DNA of 64,000 nucleotides from Metaphire vulgaris (Eukaryota > Annelida > Clitellata > Crassiclitellata > Megascolecidae), in the NCBI GenBank assembly GCA_018105865.1, contig CM030840.1, positions 10,760,294-10,824,293 of the forward strand, written 5' to 3'. The position numbers and the translations under genes were made by a program. How positions within the stretch are numbered: the stretch's first letter is position 1; each line of letters starts with the position of its first letter. The notes below the pieces were generated by a model. That model did no database searches, had not been told where the DNA came from, and saw only the letters and a program-made list of their open reading frames with translations. Positions 21,278 to 31,600 of the stretch are shown piece after piece.

Positions 21278-21589
21278 CAGGGGTGGCCAAACCCATAGAA
21301 GGTGCAAGCTGCAAATGACAATTTTCAAAAGCCCGGGAGACGCATTGCCACAATTAGACACGAAAATGAAGTAGCACGATCCAATTGGTTGCAAAATTTC
21401 ATTAAAACTCAGCTGCTATTTTTATGGGACCTATGATAAAATTGGCAAAAAGGCAACACTATTACTGTTATGTGGCATTTGTATGCTTCTGTTAATCTGC
21501 TTTAAAAATTTGTTTAAACTTTTCGCAAACCGCAGGTTCTGCTAGAAGAGCTGCATGCGGCTCACTAGCCGCAGTTTGACCAAGATGTG
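21278..21589. mobile_element. Decayed hAT miniature element, GGGGTGGCCAAA ends
   Basis: CAGGGGTGGCCAAACCC at the left and GCCGCAGTTTGACCA near the right are of the hAT type whose ends read CAGGGGTGTCAAACTGCGGC. The right tip has eroded and no target duplication remains. Confidence 0.55.
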
Positions 21590-22038
21590 TTGTAAGATAG
21601 ACTTTCAGCAGTTGAATATGCTACTTTTCTGTAAGCTTTTAAGTTTTATCTAAGCCTGTACTCAATTACTAAATCTAGTTGTGATGCCGGCGGCCAACCA
21701 AGCCGTTCATCGCTTAGGCGTCGATAAATTGGTAGCAGTGCTAAACTGCGAAGGTAAAACACAGGTCTAGAGAAAGTTATGTAAACCTACTCTATATTAA
21801 TGGCATAAGCCATCTGCGCCAGTGCATGCCTAGTACACGGACCTTACTCTCGTTTGAGTACGAGACTACCTTTACCTATAATATTATAATATTTACTATG
21901 GAAATGATTCTTTACATCGGAAAAGAAAACTCTATAAATCATGAATTCCAAGTCCCTGAGATTTGTAACCAAGTTAATCGTTTGAATCATTTGTTAATTA
22001 CAGCATTCAACAGGCGACTCACTTTTCAATCAACTTTT

Positions 22039-22138
<100 letters not shown>

Positions 22139-22589
22139 TAGGAATGAAAACCTTTTTGAATGTAGAGAAATTTATCACATCTCTTGTGAATGAGCTAACA
22201 GCCTAACAGGAGTTTGTAGAATTATTATCAGCTATAGGCCTATGTAGAAATTTCTTTGATACGAAAGCTTTTGTTGTCAATATTGTGATGTTGTAAAATA
22301 AATTATTCGTTGTGATGTGTACTATGTTCTAGAAATCTTTAGTGTCGTTTATTGTAAAAACATTTTAACACTGTTGAGATCCTGCAATAAAGGCTCTTAT
22401 AAACCTTATCCACTGGTATCATATTGTAGCCGCCTCTGTTATGACCGCCCCCTCCCCCATTATGACAGCTCGGGCTTTTGCAGAGTAGCAGTTGTTTCTG
22501 TGTCTTTCTGCCCTGTCATCCTAACTGTGTGTGACTGCTTTGTTGCGTATTTATTATTGCGGTCTTTCTTGGAAGACAGCTACTACAGC
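22139..22589. other. Intergenic stretch, nothing recognised
   Basis: No family match or repeat partner found on either strand. Confidence 0.5.
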
Positions 22590-22922
22590 CAGTGGCGTAG
22601 CCAGGATTTGCGGAAGGGGGTTTGGTTTTGGTCTTGAACCGTGACCAACTTTGGAAAAATCCAGCAGAGCAGACAAACCTTATCACCTCTACTTTTTTTA
22701 CGTGACAAGCACAAAAAACGTTATCAGCTCTAATTTTTTAGCTGACAAGCAAAAAGGTCATCGCCTCTTACTTAAACCTTTAAAGTCTATAGCCAATGGG
22801 GATTTGACCCCCAAAGTCACGTCAACAAAAATAAATAATGCATGGAGATTCATTAAAATTATTTTGTTTTTGGGTGCCAAGGGGAGTTTTAACCCCAAAC
22901 GGCCCCTTTGGCTACGCCACTG
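22590..22922. mobile_element. hAT miniature element, CAGTGGCGTA family
   Basis: CAGTGGCGTAGCCAGG and GGCTACGCCACTG, with a perfect 8-bp target duplication ACTACAGC (22582-22589 and 22923-22930). The interior carries CTGACAAGCAAAAAGGTCATC-type words at about 22703 and 22741. 333 bp. Confidence 0.94.
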
Positions 22923-23199
22923 ACTACAGCTTTACTGTCTACCGCTGCTAAAATATCAGAGCTGAGAGCACAGCGACCCTTGATACACGGCCCAATGGCC
23001 CATTTTAACATCCAAACCAATGTGTGACCGGCTGACCGCCGCATCAGTCGTTTCATCAGCGCTACCAGAACTGACGTATTTCTACAGTTGACTAATTATG
23101 ACCTGCATATGTGAAACTTGAACTTCGAACCTCAAAGTTAACTGACCGATTGATGTCTATTTAAAATTTTAAAATGATTTTTGTTGAGGTGGGTCTGTC

Positions 23200-23314
23200 G
23201 GACTCTGTCCATAAATTACGTAAAAATGGGAGGGTTTGAAAAGTTTGACAGGTGTTGATAAGGGGGGGGGTCAAAATTCGCCAAAAATTGTTTACGTAAA
23301 TATTTACGGACAGC
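23200..23314. mobile_element. Short GGCTGTCC-type miniature element
   Basis: CTGTCCATAAATTACGTAAA at the left is inverted at the right as CTGTCCGTAAATATTTACG. The interior, read in reverse, has TCAACACCTGTCAAACTTTT, matching the interior of the 10880-11281 element. Confidence 0.7.
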
Positions 23315-23368
23315 CCATTGCTCAGCTGCCCAGGTTACATTTTGAGTCTGGTTACGTACGCCACTGTA

Positions 23369-23371
23369 TAA

Positions 23372-23450
<79 letters not shown>
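23369..23450. repeat. (GAT)n microsatellite, about 27 units
   Basis: Uninterrupted GAT tract. Poly-Asp and poly-Ile frames here are artefacts. It follows a single CAGTGGCGTA-type end (TACGCCACTG at about 23357). Confidence 0.97.
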
Positions 23451-23451
<1 letters not shown>

Positions 23452-23469
23452 GTAAGCCTGTGTGAAAAC

Positions 23470-24028
23470 CACTGACAACTGAAGTACATCTTTCGACTGC
23501 CTCTGCCTCTGAGCATTTGACACGGTCGACTGAAGCTCGGAAAATTTCTGCAAGATTTTCAAGAGTAAATTAAGACGCCGTCTGGGAGGGTCCAGCATCC
23601 GGAATGGCTGGGAATGCTGCAGCACCTGACCATGCAGAAGATCAACTGGCGGTAATTTCCATTTGTGACTAGAAAATCGTGCAGCTTGCTCGTCAATGTC
23701 TTGAGAGTAGGATTGATAAGGAACTCTGCATGCAACTTCTCCGAAATGTGCTGCACTATTTTCTCTCCATTCTGTCCATCTTCTCCAACCGGGGCTTTGG
23801 TTGCCACCACCTGAAGTTCCTCATTCAGATCAACACCACTTGCTTAATTGTCCCCTCTGATGACAACTCTTTAGTGATGCACTCAACGATCCCTTCTTTC
23901 AGGTCCTCAGTGAAAGGCTCTCCAACGACGAGCAGAAGGAGAGCCGTCGGCACGGCCGCCTCGACCGTCTCGGCCGGCGCCGCCACTCCGCCGTTTCCTC
24001 CGTCGTCTCCGTTCGTCCCGGTCGCCAT
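23470..24028 (-). pseudogene. Intronless GC-rich coding relic, family not recognised
   Basis: On the minus strand a start codon at 24028 opens a 67-codon frame (MATGTNGDDGGNGGVAAPAE..., then VVGEPFTEDLKEGIVECI) that stops near 23825. The next frame carries VVATKAPVGEDGQNGEKIV, then VQHISEKLHAEFL, TSKLHDFLVTNGNYRQLIF, and a third frame continues with FSELQSTVSNAQRQRQ. The codon-like composition and sequence coherence across three frames suggest one protein interrupted by at least two frameshifts with no introns, as in a processed pseudogene. The GC-rich Gly/Ala N-terminus contrasts with the AT-rich surroundings. I do not recognise the parent protein. It could instead be a first exon of a live gene reading leftwards, since the first 67 codons are open. 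Confidence 0.4.
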
Positions 24029-25633
24029 CTTCTACGTCTGTTCCGCCTACCGATCAGAAAGCATTCGGATATTGACTGGATAGTGCCTGAATAGTGTCGG
24101 ATAGTGCCTGGCTAATCACTCACCTTTCCCATAGATATTTTAAGAAAGACTGAGCACCTAAGAATAAGCAGATACTGTTGTGCAGTCTTCAAGGCGCTAT
24201 ATAAATTCACGAGATTTTACTTCCTTACTCACCTAAAAATAAATTTTAAGTCTTTTGGCAAATGTCTAGCGACAGCACTGCTGCCTAATCGCCATAAGCA
24301 TTTGTGTTGCGGCATTTTTGCAAAAATTCAAATCGAGTTGTAAAGTGTAGAATGGAAGAACAACACGAAAACTGTAAACTGTTGGTGCGTCCTATTATAA
24401 CGTTTAGACGAATCGTTTCACTTTTGGAGTAGCGATAACTGCGTGTAACTGCTATAACTAGGTTGTTGAATGTGGAGAGTTACTGCAGTGGTTTTCATAC
24501 AGGCTTGCTTGGCCTCGCGAATCACTTAAAATCACATTATTATTGCTCTTTTATTAGGAAGTGTCTATTATGCGGGCTGCCCGCATTCTAACTAAACCGC
24601 TGATTGGTCGAATGAATCACGTGGTTAAGGTTAGAGTTAGAGTTAGCTGACTGCGGCTATCGATACATCCACTAGTGTGGGTAAACATTGCTTTAGCGTC
24701 ACAGATTCAACAATTCAACACACCCAGAACCATTACTTTGGTTAATAAAATTTCTGAATTGACGTGGCGCTTTCAGAGGCAGTATTGCAGTAGCAGCTAA
24801 TTCTTATGTGCTTAACAAGTCTAAAAACCTTGAGAAATAGAAGCTTGACTTGTGTTGATCATAAAGCGGTTAATAAGAGTAAAATTTTGGCAATTAAAAT
24901 GCCAATTGTAGGCTATCCTCCGATCTATTGTAAATTAAACCAGTGCATCTAGCACCTTTTTGTCTGCTGTATGTTATGATGTTAAGACAAAATAAATAAC
25001 GTAGATGTGGCATTTTAAAAATATTTTTGTCCTGTTCTAATTAGATATGGCTAGTGGACCATGAGCGCCAGTAGCCATTACAAGCGACGTAAAGCAATGA
25101 AACCTTCTGCAAGTGTTTGGCAGCATTCTGCACATGATCTCTTAGGCTATGGACAATCGCATGGAGTGTTTGATGTTTGATTTGGTGATTGAGACCTACT
25201 CTACCCTTTGCATGGATCTGAAATTGTGGTTTTCATCACCTCTGTTAAGCTTTCTTATATCCACATTCGTGGGCCCAAAATATTGGTCAACTTTTCAATG
25301 CTCCCATGTCTCTCTTCACTTGGAGACATCCATGACCTCTGTGGACGTTGCTTAGCTCTAATGTTCCGAGTTTATGTTTAGAAAAGTTAGATATTGTGAA
25401 GCATTCATATGAAATTGAACTGAGAATTGACAAAAAGACCATTTGTCAAAGCATCTAATCTTTGAGGGGGCACACAAACTGCATAATTGAAATGAGAAAT
25501 ATGTTGCTCATGCAACATGTTGGTTATAATTTGTCTTCTGAGAGTTTTGTGCAAATTGTTGAATTTTTCTTTTTACATCTTCAATCAGCTGAAATCAGAG
25601 TCTTTAAAGACCAACATGAGAGAAAGTACAAGT
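24029..25633. other. Intergenic stretch upstream of NUP85
   Basis: Contains GGCGCTATATAAATT at about 24193, the 3'-end signature of the LINE tails elsewhere in the window, but no coding part. The promoter and 5' UTR of NUP85 should lie towards the right end; no TATA box or CpG island is obvious. Confidence 0.5.
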
Positions 25634-25666
25634 ATGGCTATGAAATTGTGTGAATTTAAATGGAAA
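25634..25666 (+). CDS. NUP85: NUP85 candidate first coding exon
   Basis: ATG at 25634, MAMKLCEFKWK, followed by a strong donor GTAAGT at 25667, in phase with the next exon. The frame is open upstream, so coding may begin earlier or on another exon. Confidence 0.5.
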
Positions 25667-28600
25667 GTAAGTTTTGAGAAAAGATGTTGTGCCATTGTAC
25701 TGTAATTGATTCTTCTGCACTTGTGTATATATGATGATAAACTTTTAAAAATATTGCCAACATCAATCTTTATGTTTATTTTCATATTTTCAATTTTAGG
25801 TGATTCCAGACCCTGTCATTGGTGAATTCGGTTGTAAAGCCGTTTGGGGTCTTGGAAATCAGATCTTTCTGTACGCTGGATCTCGGCCTCTTCCAGGTTG
25901 GTTTGACTAATAATAATAATAAATAATAATAATTATGCACTTCTATAGCACCATTTCTAATACTCAAGAGTATCAATCGATGGTACTTCAAATCCATCCG
26001 CAAAAGACCAGGTAATTCCAGAGATCAGTCAGAGGGAAACAGCAAGACAGACTATGGAGGAAATGCTAATTGGAAGAGATGTGTTTTAATTTTTTAAGCC
26101 TAGATCTGCAAATACTCAGTTTATTGGAAGATCTGACAACCAGAGGGAGAGAGTTCCAGATTTTTGGCCCAGAAATAGAAAAAGCTCTCTTACCAATTTC
26201 AGTGTTTGTTCTAGGAACATTTAACAAAGAATTGGCAAATCTAGTTGAATGATAATGTTTCGGATGGTTTAACATAGATTTTAAATATTGAGATTGGCCA
26301 GACTGCAGTATTTTAAAAACACTAAGATGTATTTGAATTGTTCACTTCATAATTATGGGTTATCAAGTGCTTGCTCAGTCATATCAAGAGGAAATCCGCG
26401 GCTGTGGAATGCTCTACCGGACACTGTAACCTCGTCGAACACCTACGATCAATTCGCGAAGAACTTGAAGACATTTATTTGTGACTTCTTATGAATGCTA
26501 AATATGTACAGCGCCTTTGACTTTGGTAGACGCCATGCGTACGGCGCTATATAAATTGTCTGAATAATAATAATAATAATAATATTTTTACTTCCTTCAG
26601 AATGCTTGAAAAGAGCTTGCATCTTTGTGTTTGAAAATCTGGATATTCGGAAACATATTGAAATTGAAATTTGATGTTCTCAAATTTTTTCATGATTTTG
26701 AAAGCAACTGAAATATTGCTTGTCGGTAGCAACAGAAATGGTGGAAAATTTATGGTCAATTGTTTTCTGTTTTATATTATTTCCAATCATAGAATTCATA
26801 TGTAAATTCAGAAATGTGCTGCTAGGACAGCACTATTCCTATCAACTTTAAAATGTCACTTGGTACTTCTTGTGCCAACCAATATTAAATGGCACTTTAT
26901 ATAATGTAGCAAATCAGATTGCATGTAAGTTAATATATTTTATTCCATAAAGGCTGTTTATGTGAAACTTTATTTGTTCCTTTGGAAAATTCTTTTATGG
27001 ACCTTGTAGTTAAATTTAGACATGAAACTTGCCTTGAAATTCTGTAAACAGCAACGTTTCTTTTTTTGCAGATGGACCAAGTGGACTATTAACTGATAAT
27101 GCGCTGATTCACCATGTTAAGTGGGATACTGAAATGCATCGACCAATTCCACGGAAATTAGTCAGCGAATCCAGAGGTTTTATTCATTTAGTTTTATAAA
27201 CATTTTTATTAGGATGAAGTTAGTTGCACTAGCATCTCTTGGAATAAGTTGAATGCTTTTAAAATTTACTTTTTTTTGACAATATGACATTAAATTGTAA
27301 CTTTTCTGGTTTTATTATTTAATGTCTTGTTAATTTAGGGACTTTCATGAATCTTCAGAAGCAGAAACCACAAGATGATTCAGCCATTACTAAAAGGACT
27401 CAGTAAGTTTAAATATTTTTGTTTGACCTCATATATGTGTGGTTGAGGCATACAGTCACTTGTTGATGCTTATGATCAGTGCGTACCTTGTGAACCATAA
27501 TAGACAAGTAAGTAGGATTTGGTGATGCTTGACAATATATTTGACTTTCCCAAAATGTAGTTATGCTGTTTAAATGCTGCCATCATTCTTAGATTTTGTG
27601 AAGTTCAGTTGTAATGAATGTTTAATTGAGTATCTCTAATATGCTTACCCCATTTACTGACAGTAACAATATTGCATCACAGCCCTGTTGCCGCTGTACT
27701 GGCCATAACGCAATATTGTGTCATCAACTTTCCAGACCACTAGTAAGCTGGCCGAAATGTTTTATTTCTCACAAATGCAATATAGATCTTTGGTATATTT
27801 TTTTTCGGTAAAAGTAATTGATATATCGAGTAGTTTTTTTGATTATTTATCAAAAATGTAATTTGTTTCACCCACCTCAACGCAGGTCAGGTCAGGTCTT
27901 CGTCCTCCAGCTGTGTCCAGCTATTGACTTCTCCATGACATCTCTCCAAAGTTCTCTGTCCTTTGCTATTTCTTTCAAAGTCATTCGGTGTCTTCCATCA
28001 GTTTTTCCATCGAGGTTCATCCCTGCCATGTGCAGATCCTCTTCCAAACCATCCACCCATCGTCTTTTAGGTCTTCCTTTAGATCTTCTCCCCTCTGGTT
28101 TGTAGTTGAAGATTCGTTTTGGGTTTCTTATTTCTTCCATTCTGAGTATGTGTCCAGTCCATTTCATTCTTCTTTTTCTGATAACTTCCACGATGCTCGG
28201 TTGCAGTGTTCTCTCTCTAACTTCTTCATTTGTTATATGTTCTTTGTATCCAATCCTTAGTATTCTTCTTAGCCATTTATTTTCTGTTGCTACTAGTTTT
28301 TTCTCCAATTCTTTTTTTATGGTCCAAAAAGCAACAAATTCAAATCCTACCTCAACGTATAGTTGATCATCTATAGCGGCAACGCCTTGGCGACTGGAGA
28401 TTCGGTGCTATAGGGCAATTTCCCCCAGAAAGTGGGTATAAATTGCCCAAATCGAAAGTAAAAGTAAATTAAATAGAATTAGAGTGAATTTAAGTAGTAG
28501 AGTGGAATTTTATGATGTTGAACCAAAGTTTCCTTGGTTATCATAAGTGGCCTTTCGATATCATTCCCAACACACATTCTCTGGATCTCCGAGAAGAAAT

Positions 28601-31600
28601 TCAGTGATTGAGGACGTAAAATGATAAAGCGATACTAAATATGACTTTTTTATCAATTTTTAAGTTTCCTTAGGCTCCATGTTTCAAAATTGGAAGTACT
28701 TAAACTACCAGTAGTTTAAAGTAATACTTTGCCTTGTAAATAAAACTTGCCATTCATGACAAGCACAGCATCAAACAGCACACAAACAAGGAATAACACA
28801 AATCAACTGAACTAATAAACTAAGCACACACTTTACACAGTACAGCCCATTGCTACCTGCTGCTATCACTGCCCATCCCACCAGCCTCTGCCCTCAGAAA
28901 AATTCTAGCAATACAATCAGCAAAATACAGTGGCTTCTTCGCATATTTATTGACAAGGGTGCTTGTCGCTTTTTTACAACAGCATGTATACCTTCCAAAC
29001 CCATCAAAACTAATACAATCAACATCTGCCTCAACTGTTTAAAAAAATTTACGCACAACTACTTGCATCAATCTGTCAGGAGCATTAAGTGTACTTTTGT
29101 TTGGACATGTAGCTTCAATGTCATACAATACAATAGGTAGACAGTAGCTCTTTACAAGGTTAACACATCAATTCAGATGTGGCAGCTCTGCTGTGACTAT
29201 ACAGTACACACAGTTAAAAGTGCAAAAATTTTAACTTAGCTTCCGAAATAGATAACCCGAAGTGCCGGCCCTTTTTCAATGTTACTCCAAGATACCTAAT
29301 CTCCTCCACAGATGGCAGGGCTGCACCATCCAGGACTATACAGCACATGCAGTATTGCAACATGTACCAATCCTCATGACCATAGATTTTGTCACATTAA
29401 ATTTCAAATACAGATCCACAGTCATTGGTGTAAATATGAAGCATGTGTTGCATGCCGGATATAGAGTGTGATACCAATAAGATATCATCTGCATCCAATA
29501 AACATCTGAGAAAGAGATCATTGATATAGCAGTCATATCCAGAATTTTGCAACTTTAAAATCACATCATCAACATAAACAGCAGATAGCAAAGTTGAAAG
29601 AACCTCTCCTTGTCATACCCCAGTCACCACAGTGAAAGATTCTGATAAGGCAATATACCATCTAATCATAGCATTACATTTGGCATACCAGTTGAGTAAA
29701 ACTTCAATAAAATACCAAGGGATTTGCCTTCGTATCAGCTTCAAAAATAATGGGAATGGATTTAAAAATTGTAATGGGTAGTAAAGGGGTTAATACCAAT
29801 GATTTGTTTATAAAATATGCTATAAAATACATAAAATATGATACTACATTACCTTAACCTTATTATTTATGGCTCATGTAGTTATTATTTCATGATTCGT
29901 GTAATTTAAAATACTGTTTAATGTAAATGTATAACCATTTTTGTCATTGAATACTGGAAGTCTTCTTTATTATGATGTCTTCCACCAGTTGAATGGTAAA
30001 TTACTGAGCCAATAAGGAGTGACAAGTACCATAGTATTAATAAATCGACCAGACAAGCATATGAAACATGTTCACCTCGATCTTAACTACTGCACCAATT
30101 CAAAATTTTAAAAATGTGGAGGCTAGGTGGAATTAATTTGGTCTCTCTTTGCCCAGGTCATTTGAGGATTTGTGAAGGCAGGTGTGACTGCCATCGGTTT
30201 ATTGATGTCATGGATGTTTTTATAACCATAATGACTGCGGTAATACAGTACCGGTAATACTAGTTTATCTTTGAAGCATTTTGGATGTTTTATAATTGTT
30301 TTTGTTGATTAGTTGCATAAGGCTTGAAGTTGTTTCTAGCATGCTGAAGTTCAGTCGAGAATATCGTTCAATAATTAAAGCCGCTTCCAAAGAACTTCAC
30401 CAGTCTTTGGGTAAATATTATGTTTTGAAAATGCATGACAAGTTATGCAGTTAAAAGTTTTATGCTTTTGAGGCTGTTTACAGAAACATTTTACTAATTG
30501 ATAGTTGAATTACATGAATGTACAACTTCAGATGTGAGACTATTGTGTTTTAAGTGCAGGGCATCAGTTTGCATGACGGTGATTCTGAGTGTCGAAGGGA
30601 AGAAATTGTTGCCCAGCTGGAGATGTTTGAGATGATTGAATTGCTGTGGAGCCTTTGTGAGATTCTTTTCATTGACTTTGTGTCAGGTATATGAGCACTG
30701 TTACTAATATAGATTATAACTTAGTAAATTATATATGGAATCGGATCACTAGTCTTATGCAACAAAGTTCCCCTGTCCTGATACTATAAGTGTATAAACT
30801 GTTAATAAAACATGACTAGATTTTTCAGTAATTTAAAGTTGTAGGCATTAAAGACTGCGCTACTTTACAGTACCGTAATACTAGTTTATCCGAGAGGACA
30901 CAGTCTGTCACCTGGGAGTTTTACGTCAGCTAAATGTCCTGTACGCTGATTAGTACCACAAGGGTCGATCCTAGGTCCACTTTCTTATAGCATGTGGGAC
31001 GTTCAGACTCGATGGGCTAACATGGCATGCTTATGCCGATGACGGGCAGGTGTACTCCTCCTGCCCATCCCTGGAAACAGATCATCTGCGAACTCGCCTG
31101 CAAGACTGCATCTGCGTAAATAATGCAGTGGACAGCGACAAAATGCATTAAAACCCTGAAAAACTGAACTGTTGTGATTAACACCGGCGGGTCCACCAGA
31201 TCAGTTTTCTGATCGGCTGTTTACAGAAACATTTTACTAATTGATAGTTGAACTTTACATGAAGCTGTTAGGAGATTCGCTCGTTACATCTCAACATCAG
31301 CTGCGATGTCCGAGACTGGTGTTATCCAGGCTGTTATTGTAAGCCTCCTCCTCGGCTTCCCCGACTATCAGCTGGGCCGACTGAATCGGTCCTGAACGCC
31401 GCCGGGATGATTTTCGTGCCAGGTGGCAGACCACGCTACCCGTTATGAGATAATTCCATTGGCTCAAGATCCCGGAGCCGTTTTTAAACGATTCTTTTGA
31501 CCTTCCGACTTTGTGACCCTCTGCCCCGAATATCTTTCAAGCGTTGATATATGATGACAGACTGTTACTAAAATAGCTTATAAAAACGATCTCACCTCTC

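Noticed and set aside
23236..23475. Poly-Asp protein
   Set aside because: Translation of a (GAT)n microsatellite next to transposon ends.
28850..29140. 96-codon plus-strand gene in a NUP85 intron
   Set aside because: Antisense to the LINE relic; composition fits a shadow frame.
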